From: Candidatus Intestinimonas stercorigallinarum
GTDB taxonomy: Bacteria > Bacillota > Clostridia > Oscillospirales > Oscillospiraceae
Reading direction: 5' to 3'
Assembly (NCBI GenBank): GCA_019115345.1
Contig: DXDV01000194.1
Coordinates: forward strand, 1 to 6,830
Length of the DNA: 6,830 nt
Positions 1 to 6,209 of this stretch are shown here, in pieces (within the stretch, counting starts at the first letter, position 1; every line of letters begins with the position of its first letter). Position numbers and translations under genes: made by a program. Below the pieces are notes generated by a model. That model ran no database searches. It was not told where the DNA came from and saw nothing but the letters and a program-made list of their open reading frames with translations.

Positions 1-250
1 GGCTCATCATGGGCAGGCAGTCCACGATCTGGCCCAGGCTCTTGGGGTCGCACTCCCTGGCCTGGAGGGTGTGGAGGTTGAAGGCCTCCATCCCCCCGGA
101 GAGCAGCTTTTTCTTCATCTGCCCCAGGTAGAAGTCCCGCAGGTAGGCCTCCTCCCCGTGGAAGATGTAGAGCCGCCCCAGAGTCCCGGCGGACAGGTCG
201 CTTTTGAGCTGTTTGACGGCCGCGGCGTCGGCGGCGCTGGTCTTTGCCAT
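1..250 (-). CDS. holA: DNA polymerase III delta subunit, N-terminal part (gene runs off the window)
   Basis: Translation from the ATG at 250-248 gives 83 residues before the window ends. After a short variable leader it reads RLYIFHGEEAYLRDFYLGQM, the opening of the Pol III delta N-terminal domain, where a first beta strand leads into the degenerate P-loop region (GEE instead of a true Walker A). Delta is the clamp-loader subunit that opens the beta sliding clamp during replication. The start is secure: a full Shine-Dalgarno AAGGAGG lies 6 bases upstream, and its first two bases belong to the TAA stop of comEC, so there are only 11 bases between the genes. The comEC-holA order is common in Firmicutes and supports both calls. 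Translation of holA is probably linked to that of comEC. The C-terminal two thirds lie outside the window. Confidence 0.9.
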   Translation of the reverse strand, partial: MAKTSAADAAAVKQLKSDLSAGTLGRLYIFHGEEAYLRDFYLGQMKKKLLSGGMEAFNLHTLQARECDPKSLGQIVDCLPMMS

Positions 251-256
251 AGAGGA

Positions 257-263
257 CCTCCTT
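257..263 (-). promoter_or_regulatory. Ribosome-binding site of holA overlapping the comEC stop codon
   Basis: On the minus strand the sequence AAGGAGG stands 6 bases before the holA ATG (250). Its first two bases are the last two of the comEC TAA stop (264-262). A ribosome ending on comEC therefore stops on top of this site, which implies translational coupling. It also fixes the holA start. Confidence 0.8.
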
Positions 264-2514
264 ATCTCACCGTGATGGTGACATTTCCCTGTAAGTCAGT
301 GCGGTAGATGTCACAGCCCGCCCCGTCGAGCCGGAGCAGGGTCTCCGGCGCCGGGTGGCCGTAGGTATTGTAGCCGCAGGAGACCACCGCCGTCTCCGGC
401 GTCACCGTCTCCAGCAGCAGCGCCGAGGTCGCGTGCCTGGAGCCGTGGTGCCCCGCCAGGAGCACGTCTATGTCGGGCAGGTCTCCGTATTTCACCAGCC
501 GGCCCTCCACCACCTGGTCCATGTCGCCGGTGAGGAGGGCGGAAAAGCCCTCCGTCTCGCACAGCAGGCTCAGTCCCTCCTCGTTGAGGTCTCCGCTCCC
601 CAGAGGGCCGTAGAGGGTGAGCACGGCGTTTCCGAACTCCAGGACTACGTCCTCCCACACCAGCAGGGTCTGGATGTGCCGCCCCTCCGCCTCCGCCAGC
701 AGCCCGCCCTGGAGCTCCGGCGGCTCCACCACCTGGGGGAGGACCAGATTGGTCACCTCCACCCGGTCTATAAGGGTGGCCGCCCCGTTGGCGTGGTCGG
801 CGTGGCAGTGGGTGAGCACCAGCAGGTCCACCCGGCGCACCCCCATGGTGCTCAGGTAGGCGGCGGCGATGTCTCCGGCGTCCTCGCCGGTGCTGCCGCA
901 GTCCACCACCGCCACCCGGTCCCCGCAGCGGAGCACCACGCACTGGCCCTGGCCCACGTCCAGCACCGCCATGGTGAGGGGACCCGCCCAGAAGGCGGCC
1001 CGGTTGAGCACCAGGGCGGCGGCGAGCACGATGGCTGAGCAGCACAGGGGCACCAGGGGCCGGCGGGGTCCCCGCGCGAGCAGGTAGACCAGCCACAGCA
1101 GATAGACGGTCCCCAGTCCCGCCAGCAGATAGGGGCCCTCCACCGCCACCGAGGCCAGGGGCGCCCGGGCCAGCGCCCGGACCAGTCCCAGGGCCAGCTC
1201 CGCCAGGGGCGAGAGCAGACGCCCCAGGGCCGCCCCCAGGGCGGGGTGGAGGAGCTGTCCCAGCGCGGCCAGAAGCCCGCCCTGGAAAAGGAGCTGGAAG
1301 AGGGGCAGGCACAGCAGGTTGGCCGCCGGGGAGACCAGGGAGAGGTCCCCGAAATACCACACCAGCAGAGGCACGGTAAAGACCATGGCCCCGGCGGTGA
1401 CCCCCAGGGAGCCCGCCGCCCACCAGCCCACACGCCGGAGGGGACCGGTCGGTCTTTTCTTCTTCTCCTTTGGGGCGGGGAGCAGGGCCATGAGCCAGTC
1501 CCGGGCCCGCCCGGAGAAGGCCAGGATGCCCGCCACCGAGGCGAAGGAGAGCTGAAGGCTCACGCTCAGGGAGGCCCAGGGATCCTGGAGCAGCAGGAGG
1601 AATAAGGCCAGGGCCAGGCTGGTGGGGGAGTCGTTCTCCCGGCCCAGCAGCGGCCCCAGCAGCAAAAGTCCGTTCATGACGGCGGCCCGGACCACCGAGG
1701 GGGTGCAGCCCACCGCCAGGGCGTAGCACACCATCAGGGGCAGCACCACCAGAGCGGTGCGGCGGCGGTACCGGCTGCCGGTGAGGACCACCGCCAGCTG
1801 GACCAGAAAGCTCATGTGGAGCCCCGACACCGCCACGGCGTGGGCAAGCCCCGCCCGGCGGATGGCGGCGTAGTCCTCCTGGGTCAGCCCAGTCCGGTCA
1901 CCGGTGAGCAGGGCGGTCACCAGCCCGGCGCTCTCCGCCGGGAAGGCGGCGGCCACGGCCTGCCGGAGGGCCTGAGACCAGTGGGCGGCCAGAGCCCACA
2001 GCGGGACCGCCGCCGGGCGCTCCGCCGCCAGGTCCCGCACGTCCCCGGTCAGGTGGATGCCCTGGGAGAGCCGGTAGCGCCAGCCCTCCGTAACGGAGGC
2101 TGGGGGAGCCGACCACTCCGCCGTCACCGTGAGGGCGTCCCCCGGACGCAGGCCCTGGAAGGCCTCCGGCCCGCCGTAGAGGGTGGCCCGGAGCTTCCCG
2201 CCATCCGCCAGGGCCACCTTGACCTCCACCCCGCCGCCGTAGGCCGTCTCGTAGGGCCAGTCAACGACGGCAGCGGAGAGGGTGCTCCGCGCCCCGTCCA
2301 GCTCCCGGGCCGCCCCCAGGAAATGGGCGTTGTAGCCCGCCGTCCAGGCCAGTCCCGCCGCCGCGCCCAGGTAAACCAGGGCGCAGCGCCGCCACCGGTC
2401 CTCCCCCTTCAGGAGGACCGGCAGCGGCAGGAGCAGCGTGAGCCCCCACAGCCCCAGGCAGGTCAAAAAGACCGCCGCGGCAAAGCCGGCGGCCACCGCC
2501 GCCAGCTTACGCAC
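262..2514 (-). CDS. comEC: ComEC/Rec2 family DNA uptake channel protein with C-terminal metallo-beta-lactamase domain
   Basis: ComEC forms the inner-membrane channel through which single-stranded DNA enters during natural transformation; its lactamase-like domain is thought to degrade the other strand. With the GTG start at 2514 the protein has 750 residues, normal for full-length ComEC. Two membrane segments (about 5-35 and 44-62) precede an OB-like extracellular region (to about 170, DUF4131). The Competence domain follows (about 175-450), with the family motif AVAVSGLHMS (S230-H233) and many hydrophobic helices. The lactamase domain starts near 515 (VLDVGQGQ) and keeps its metal ligands: HCHADH at 569-574, LLTGD with D664, and GHHGS with H689-H690. 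An upstream in-frame ATG at 2625 would add 37 residues, but that stretch overlaps the XRE gene and looks like an Arg/Pro/Thr shadow, so GTG is preferred. There is no clear Shine-Dalgarno, consistent with coupling to the XRE gene. Nothing essential looks missing; whether the host is competent is unknown. Confidence 0.93.
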   Translation of the reverse strand: MRKLAAVAAGFAAAVFLTCLGLWGLTLLLPLPVLLKGEDRWRRCALVYLGAAAGLAWTAGYNAHFLGAARELDGARSTLSAAVVDWPYETAYGGGVEVKVALADGGKLRATLYGGPEAFQGLRPGDALTVTAEWSAPPASVTEGWRYRLSQGIHLTGDVRDLAAERPAAVPLWALAAHWSQALRQAVAAAFPAESAGLVTALLTGDRTGLTQEDYAAIRRAGLAHAVAVSGLHMSFLVQLAVVLTGSRYRRRTALVVLPLMVCYALAVGCTPSVVRAAVMNGLLLLGPLLGRENDSPTSLALALFLLLLQDPWASLSVSLQLSFASVAGILAFSGRARDWLMALLPAPKEKKKRPTGPLRRVGWWAAGSLGVTAGAMVFTVPLLVWYFGDLSLVSPAANLLCLPLFQLLFQGGLLAALGQLLHPALGAALGRLLSPLAELALGLVRALARAPLASVAVEGPYLLAGLGTVYLLWLVYLLARGPRRPLVPLCCSAIVLAAALVLNRAAFWAGPLTMAVLDVGQGQCVVLRCGDRVAVVDCGSTGEDAGDIAAAYLSTMGVRRVDLLVLTHCHADHANGAATLIDRVEVTNLVLPQVVEPPELQGGLLAEAEGRHIQTLLVWEDVVLEFGNAVLTLYGPLGSGDLNEEGLSLLCETEGFSALLTGDMDQVVEGRLVKYGDLPDIDVLLAGHHGSRHATSALLLETVTPETAVVSCGYNTYGHPAPETLLRLDGAGCDIYRTDLQGNVTITVR

Positions 2515-2725
2515 GGGGCGCCGAGGGGTCGTCGGTGCGGCCCAGCAGATAGTCGGTGGAGGTCTGGTAGTAGTCCGCCAGCTTGATGAGGGCCCACACC
2601 GGGATCTCCCGTAAGCCCTTTTCATACCGGCGGTAGACCTCTAAATTCATATGAAGATATTCGGCGATCTCTCGCTGCGTCTTGTCCTTATCGTTTCTCA
2701 GGTCGCCCAGTCTGCGAAAGTACAT
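2507..2725 (-). CDS. Small XRE-family helix-turn-helix transcriptional regulator
   Basis: A 72-residue protein consisting almost entirely of one lambda-repressor-like (HTH_3/XRE) domain. It begins MYFRRLGDLR; helix 2 is TQREIAEYLH (16-25), the recognition helix is around NLEVYRRYEKG (27-37), and the domain ends with IPVWALIKLADYYQTSTDYL and the family-typical LLGRT. There is no effector or dimerisation domain, so it is probably a simple dimeric DNA-binding repressor or activator; its target is not known. The start at 2725 is preferred because GGTGATC, which matches the anti-Shine-Dalgarno extension, lies 2 bases before it and because homologues start at M-Y-F. An in-frame ATG at 2761 would add 12 residues (MLLNGRILPGDR) with poor ribosome-binding sequence. 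The TAA stop lies inside the comEC start (8-base overlap), so the two are probably co-translated. An inverted repeat at 2812-2826 could be its own operator (inference). Confidence 0.88.
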   Translation of the reverse strand: MYFRRLGDLRNDKDKTQREIAEYLHMNLEVYRRYEKGLREIPVWALIKLADYYQTSTDYLLGRTDDPSAPRA

Positions 2726-2791
2726 ACGATCACCCGGTAAAATCCTACCATTCAGTAGCATTTACCGCTTGAGATACTGCCATACGGCGTT

Positions 2792-2797
2792 ATTTTA
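2792..2797 (-). promoter_or_regulatory. Possible -10 element of an XRE-comEC-holA promoter
   Basis: On the minus strand TAAAAT matches five of six bases of TATAAT and sits about 67 bases before the XRE start at 2725. It is in the only AT-rich part of the gap between recD2 and the XRE gene. No convincing -35 hexamer is found at 16-18 bases; the best, TGTTCG at 2815-2820, is poor and falls inside an inverted repeat. The call is tentative. Confidence 0.3.
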
Positions 2798-2811
2798 ATG
2801 TCTGCTGAATA

Positions 2812-2826
2812 AACCGAACATCGGTT
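2812..2826. repeat. Perfect 6-bp dyad (AACCGA-TGT-TCGGTT): possible operator or part of a terminator
   Basis: The arms aaccga (2812-2817) and tcggtt (2821-2826) are exact inverted copies around a 3-base spacer. The dyad lies just upstream of the tentative -10 of the XRE gene, about where a -35 would be, which is typical for an autoregulatory operator. Read as RNA from recD2, the same hairpin is followed by TATTC, so it could also help termination. Both roles are inference. Confidence 0.4.
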
Positions 2827-2832
2827 GATTCC

Positions 2833-2848
2833 CGCGGCGGCAGCCGCG
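2833..2848 (-). terminator. GC-rich hairpin downstream of recD2 (second of three)
   Basis: The arms cgcggc (2833-2838) and gccgcg (2843-2848) pair perfectly around a 4-base loop. It follows the first recD2 hairpin by 13 bases. No U-run follows on the minus strand, so by itself it is not a classical intrinsic terminator; it may stabilise the 3' end or act together with its neighbours. Confidence 0.35.
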
Positions 2849-2861
2849 CAATTCCATAGAA

Positions 2862-2879
2862 GCGGCTCAAAGGAGCCGC
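2862..2879 (-). terminator. Hairpin just after the recD2 stop, candidate terminator
   Basis: The arms gcggctc (2862-2868) and gagccgc (2873-2879) form a perfect 7-bp GC-rich stem with a 4-base loop, starting only 5 bases after the recD2 stop (2885). The downstream tract on the minus strand is TTCTATGG, so the U-run is weak. Its place at the end of the operon supports a terminator or an mRNA-end role. Confidence 0.5.
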
Positions 2880-2884
2880 GTTTC

Positions 2885-5098
2885 TCACGTCCCCCTGGCC
2901 AGCCGGGCCCGAAGGCCGGAGTAGCGCCGCTGCTGGCGGTCGTTGCGGACCATCTGGGCCACCTTCTCCTCGTCCCCCACCAGGATGAAGAGCTCCCTGG
3001 CCCGGGTGATGGCGGTGTAGAGGACCCCCCGGGAGAGGAGCATGGGGGAGCCGTCGCTGACGGCCAGGATGACGGCCCGGTACTCGCTGCCCTGGGCCTT
3101 GTGGACGGTCATGGCGTAGGCGGGCTCCAGCTCGCCCAGCATCTCGGGGCCGTACTCCACCAGCCGCCCGTCGAAGTCCACGGTGATGAGCTCCCCCCTT
3201 GGGTCCAGATCGGTGATGCGGCCGATGTCGCCGTTGAAGACCCCCATGCCCGCCGTGCGGCCCTCCCGGTCCTTCCACAAGATGTCGTAGTTGTTCTTCA
3301 CCTGCATCACCCGGTCCCCCTGCCGGAAGAGGTAGGGGCCGAAGCGCCGTTCCCCCTTGCCGGGCTGGGCGGGGTTGAGGGCCTCCTGGAGCCGCTGGTT
3401 GAGGGCAAAGGTGCCGCTCAGGTGCTTCCGGGTGGGGGAGAGGACCTGGATCTGGTCGGCGGGGATGCCCATGTTCTGGGGCAGGCGGGTCTGGACCAGC
3501 TCCACGATGGTCTCCGCCGTCCGGGCCGGGTCCCGCCGCCGGAGGAAGAAGAAATCGCTCTGCCGGTTGGCCAGGTCGGGCAGCTCGCCCCGGTCCACCC
3601 GGTGGGCGTTCATGACGATGGCGCTCTCGGCGGCCTGCCGGAAGATCTCGGTGAGGCGCACCGTGGGGAGCTTCCCGCTGCGGAGAAGGTCGGAGAGGAG
3701 GTTCCCCGGCCCCACGGAGGGGAGCTGGTCGGGGTCGCCCACCAGGATGAGGCGGCAGTCGTTCCGCAGGGCGGAGAGGAGGGCCCGCATGAGGGGCACG
3801 TCCACCATGGAGGTCTCGTCCACGATGACGGCGTCGGCGGAGAGGGGCTCGTCCTCGCCGTGGGCAAAGACCAGCTGCCCGGTGTGCTGGTCGAATTGGG
3901 TCTCCAGCAGCCGGTGGATGGTGGCGGCCTCGGCGCCGCAGGCCTCCCCCAGCCGCTTGGCGGCCCGTCCGGTGGGGGCGGCCAGGGCGGTCTCCAGCCC
4001 CAGGGCGTCAAAGAGGGAAAGGACCCCCCGAAGGCAGGTGGTCTTGCCGGTGCCGGGCCCGCCGGTGAGCAGGACCACCTGCCGCTCCGCCGCCAGGGTC
4101 ACCGCCTGCCGCTGCTGGGGGGCGTAGGTGATGCCCTGGCCCTCCTGAATGTCGTCCAGCAGCCGGTCCAGATGGCTGGGGGGCAGCAGCTCCCGGGTGC
4201 ACATCTCCTCCAGCCGCCAGGCCACGTATTCCTCCGCCTCCTGGATGGAGGAGAGGTAGCAGGCGTCCTCCCCGGCCACCTCCTCCCGGGTGAGGAGCCC
4301 CTGGTGCTCCAGGGAGTCCATGGCCTCCTCCAGGGCGGGACCCTCCACGCCGATGAGCTGTCCCGTGGCCCAGAGCAGCTTCTGGGCGGGGAGGAAGGTG
4401 TGGCCGTTGTTGAGGTTGTGGGTGAGCTCAAAGAGGAGCCCCGCCTCCACCCGCTGGGGGTCGGCGCCATCCAGGCCGATGGACAGGGCCAGCTGGTCGG
4501 CGGTGGAGAAGGGCACCCCCAGCTCCTCGTCCACCAGCAGGTAGGGGTTGTCCCGGATCACGTCCAGGGCCAGGTCGCCGTAGCGCCGGTAGAGGGGCAT
4601 GCCCAGCTGGAGGGGCAGGCCGTGCTCCCCCAGGAAGTCCAGCAGCCGCCGCATGCCCATCTGGAGCCGGAAGGCCTCGCCGATCTGGAGGGCCCGCTTC
4701 CGGGTGATGCCCTTGATCTTGGTGAGGCGCTCCGGGTGCTCCTCCAGGACGGTGAAGGTGTCGGCGCCGAACTCCTCCACCAGCCGCCGGGCGGTGGCGG
4801 TCCCCACCCCCTTGATGGCGCCGGAGGAGAGGTACTCAAAGATGGCCTTCTCCCCCACGGGCACCCGGCGCTCCACCACCTCGGCCTTGAACTGCTCGCC
4901 GTAGGAGGAGTGCCTGGCCCAGGTCCCCTGGACGGCCAGGCTCTCGCCGGGGGCGGCGCCGGGCATGCAGCCCACCACCGTCACCGGTTCCCCGTCCCCC
5001 ACGCTCAGGCGGAGGACGGTATAGCCGTTTTCCTCGTTGCGGAAGATGACGGCGTCCACCGTCCCCTCCAGCAGGGTCAGTTCCTTGGTCGCCTCCAA
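2885..5098 (-). CDS. recD2: ATP-dependent RecD2-type (RecD-like, SF1B) DNA helicase
   Basis: RecD2 is a 5'-to-3' DNA helicase that works without RecBC and takes part in replication-fork repair and recombination. The 737-residue product has the RecD2 plan. An N-terminal OB-like region (LEGTVDAVIFRNEENGYTVL, about 9-80) is followed by a helix-hairpin-helix region (GVGTATARRL, IKGITRKRA, about 95-145) and a linker domain to about 310. The SF1 motor follows: Walker A GGPGTGKTT (346-354, K352), Walker B VIVDETSM (D427-E428), motif III GDPDQLPS (454-461), then MTVHKAQGSEY (H666) and YTAITRAR (694-701, arginine R699). The N-terminal extension separates it from RecBCD-type RecD. The start is TTG at 5098; an in-frame stop lies three codons upstream, and AAAGGAAG (5108-5115) can serve as ribosome-binding site. 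It starts 33 bases after the unknown membrane gene and probably shares its transcript. Confidence 0.95.
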   Translation of the reverse strand: MEATKELTLLEGTVDAVIFRNEENGYTVLRLSVGDGEPVTVVGCMPGAAPGESLAVQGTWARHSSYGEQFKAEVVERRVPVGEKAIFEYLSSGAIKGVGTATARRLVEEFGADTFTVLEEHPERLTKIKGITRKRALQIGEAFRLQMGMRRLLDFLGEHGLPLQLGMPLYRRYGDLALDVIRDNPYLLVDEELGVPFSTADQLALSIGLDGADPQRVEAGLLFELTHNLNNGHTFLPAQKLLWATGQLIGVEGPALEEAMDSLEHQGLLTREEVAGEDACYLSSIQEAEEYVAWRLEEMCTRELLPPSHLDRLLDDIQEGQGITYAPQQRQAVTLAAERQVVLLTGGPGTGKTTCLRGVLSLFDALGLETALAAPTGRAAKRLGEACGAEAATIHRLLETQFDQHTGQLVFAHGEDEPLSADAVIVDETSMVDVPLMRALLSALRNDCRLILVGDPDQLPSVGPGNLLSDLLRSGKLPTVRLTEIFRQAAESAIVMNAHRVDRGELPDLANRQSDFFFLRRRDPARTAETIVELVQTRLPQNMGIPADQIQVLSPTRKHLSGTFALNQRLQEALNPAQPGKGERRFGPYLFRQGDRVMQVKNNYDILWKDREGRTAGMGVFNGDIGRITDLDPRGELITVDFDGRLVEYGPEMLGELEPAYAMTVHKAQGSEYRAVILAVSDGSPMLLSRGVLYTAITRARELFILVGDEEKVAQMVRNDRQQRRYSGLRARLARGT

Positions 5099-5131
5099 AT
5101 CGGCCTACTTCCTTTCCGTCAGAATGGGACC

Positions 5132-5494
5132 TCAGCCGAGGTCCAGATAGTCGGTCACCCGCTCCAGGGGGCACAGGAGCACCTGGGGCAGGCTGTTGAC
5201 CAGGGCGGCGGCGGCGGCCCGGCCCTTGGGGTCCAGCCCGGCGTCGGCGATGAGGACGGCGTACCGCCGTGCGCCCCCCAGACGCAGCCACAAAAGCTCC
5301 TTCACGGTCTGCTCCAGTCCCGCCCCGTCCCCCCGGGCGGCCACCACGGCCCAGGCGGCGGGCTGCTCTCCGGCCTGGGCAAGCATGGACCGGCGGAAGA
5401 GGAGCCACAGGGCGGAAAAGAGCCCAAATACGGCCAAAAAAGCCAAGAGGACCTCAAACACGGCGTACAGCAAAACGATCCACCTCCGCGCCAT
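5132..5494 (-). CDS. Hypothetical small membrane-anchored protein (120 aa)
   Basis: I do not recognise this protein. It has one long hydrophobic segment near the N-terminus (about residues 6-34, IVLLYAVFEVLLAFLAVFGL and on), flanked by arginines. A soluble part of about 85 residues follows, in which predicted strands (WAVVAARGD, YAVLIADAGL, VLLCPLE) alternate with Leu/Ala-rich helices, suggesting a small alpha/beta fold; this is inference. Codon use fits the neighbours, and the tight spacing (24 bases from the upstream gene, 33 to recD2) supports it being real. The start is uncertain. The ATG at 5494 has no Shine-Dalgarno, while a strong one (GGAGGTGG, 5480-5487) lies inside the reading frame and points to TTG at 5473 with 6 bases between. 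The later start would shorten the protein to 113 residues and still keep the membrane helix. Both signals are caught in a 12-bp hairpin. Confidence 0.75.
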   Translation of the reverse strand: MARRWIVLLYAVFEVLLAFLAVFGLFSALWLLFRRSMLAQAGEQPAAWAVVAARGDGAGLEQTVKELLWLRLGGARRYAVLIADAGLDPKGRAAAAALVNSLPQVLLCPLERVTDYLDLG

Positions 5495-5511
5495 CCTATG
5501 CGCGGAGGTGG
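5480..5511 (-). promoter_or_regulatory. Perfect 12-bp hairpin enclosing the start region of the unknown membrane gene
   Basis: The arms 5480-5491 and 5500-5511 are exact inverted copies (12 bp, almost all G-C) around an 8-base loop, catcctat on the plus strand. In the minus-strand RNA the 3' arm contains GGAGGTGG, the best ribosome-binding site nearby, and the ATG at 5494 spans the loop and the 3' arm. The hairpin begins 7 bases after the stop of the preceding gene. The following bases, ATCGTTTTG, are only mildly U-rich. It could hold back translation of the unknown gene, act as an attenuator, or weakly terminate the upstream message. Confidence 0.6.
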
Positions 5512-5518
5512 GAAAGGG

Positions 5519-6004
5519 TCAAAAAATCGAGGTGAAGCCGTAGGTCAGGCCGGTGATGAGGAACCCGGCGATGAGGACGCCGGCGAAGATGGAGGGTATG
5601 GCCTTCCGCAGCCGCATGTCCAGGAAGGCGGCGATGAGGGCCCCCGTCCAGCCGCCGGTGCCCGGCAGGGGGATGGCCACGAAGATCATCAGGCCCAGGT
5701 ATTTGTATTGGGTGACCTTCCGGCCCTTAAGATGGGCCCTGGCCTCCAGCCGGTCCACCATGCGGTCCAGCTGGGGGAGGTGGCGGCGCATCCATTTGAA
5801 AATGCGGCGGATGTAGACCACGATGAAGGGCAGGGGGATCATATTGCCGATGACGGCGGCTACAAAAGCGGAAAAGTGGGACAGCCCGTGGGCCACCCCC
5901 CAGGGAATGCCGAAACGCAGCTCCAGAACAGGGGCCATGGAGACCAGGATGGTGGAGAGGACGGCCCCCAGCTCGGTGTCGCTGAAAGATTGCAGAAGAT
6001 CCAA
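5519..6004 (-). CDS. Small multidrug export family membrane protein (COG2426/Sm_multidrug_ex-like)
   Basis: A 161-residue integral membrane protein with about four hydrophobic segments: 12-28, 43-65, 102-128 and 136-156. The family-typical stretches are visible: APVLELRFGIPWG (24-36), where small multidrug export proteins carry E-R-xx-IP; GNMIPLPFIV (53-62); and AIPLPGTGGWTGAL (110-123). A basic amphipathic region (66-100) sits between segments 2 and 3. The family name comes from an early drug-export assignment; the true substrate is poorly established, so export is only a family label. The start is TTG at 6004, with GAGGTG 8 bases upstream and a promoter directly before it. The frame stays open upstream to an ATG at 6214, but those 70 residues are Arg/Pro/Gly-rich, cover the promoter and have no family match, so they are excluded. 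The gene heads the unit that continues into the unknown gene and recD2. Confidence 0.85.
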   Translation of the reverse strand: MDLLQSFSDTELGAVLSTILVSMAPVLELRFGIPWGVAHGLSHFSAFVAAVIGNMIPLPFIVVYIRRIFKWMRRHLPQLDRMVDRLEARAHLKGRKVTQYKYLGLMIFVAIPLPGTGGWTGALIAAFLDMRLRKAIPSIFAGVLIAGFLITGLTYGFTSIF

Positions 6005-6012
6005 GTTTTTTT

Positions 6013-6018
6013 CACCTC
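6013..6018 (-). promoter_or_regulatory. Ribosome-binding site fixing the TTG start of the small multidrug export gene
   Basis: GAGGTG on the minus strand is followed by an 8-base A-rich spacer and TTG at 6004. No other Shine-Dalgarno precedes a possible start nearby, and the resulting length agrees with the family. Confidence 0.7.
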
Positions 6019-6025
6019 GGGGACC

Positions 6026-6054
6026 ATTGTACCATATGCCCAGGCCCTTGGCGA
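6026..6054 (-). promoter_or_regulatory. Extended -10 promoter of the small multidrug export - unknown - recD2 unit
   Basis: On the minus strand TGGTACAAT (an extended -10, TG-n-TACAAT, hexamer at 6026-6031) is preceded at exactly 17 bases by TCGCCA (6049-6054), which matches four of six bases of TTGACA. Directly upstream, 6055-6075 is strikingly AT-rich for this genome (taaagaatttatgaaatttt) and could act as an UP element. The transcript would begin near 6019, leaving a leader of roughly 15 bases with the ribosome-binding site close to its 5' end. This is a housekeeping sigma pattern. Confidence 0.65.
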
Positions 6055-6162
6055 TAAAGAATTTATGAAATTTTCGGCAGGAGCGCCCGGTCAGCCCCGG
6101 ACGGCCTTTGGCAGGGGCGGCCTGGGGCCGCCCGCCGCATCGGCATGGCGCCGCCCGGTTTT

Positions 6163-6187
6163 GTGGGGCGCGGCGACCCGGCGCGCC
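6163..6187 (+). repeat. 25-bp exact direct repeat, copy 1
   Basis: The 25 bases starting gtggggcgcggcg and ending ccggcgcgcc recur without mismatch at 6371-6395, 208 bases further on. The match stops sharply on both sides. Confidence 0.8.
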
Positions 6188-6209
6188 TCCGGTATCACAT
6201 TTCTCCCCC

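Noticed and set aside
311..2449. Other long open frames opposite to or shifted within comEC
   Set aside because: They are Gly/Pro/Arg-rich shadow frames in GC-rich coding DNA, with no motifs, while the comEC frame carries the full set of catalytic and family residues.
2515..2625. A 37-residue N-terminal extension of comEC from the ATG at 2625
   Set aside because: It overlaps the XRE gene completely, is low-complexity (RTTTRPPPT and similar) and has no ComEC counterpart. The GTG at 2514 begins directly before the first membrane helix.
2726..2884. A riboswitch, tRNA or other structured RNA in the gap between recD2 and the XRE gene
   Set aside because: Only three short independent hairpins are visible; no cloverleaf or known riboswitch core was recognised.
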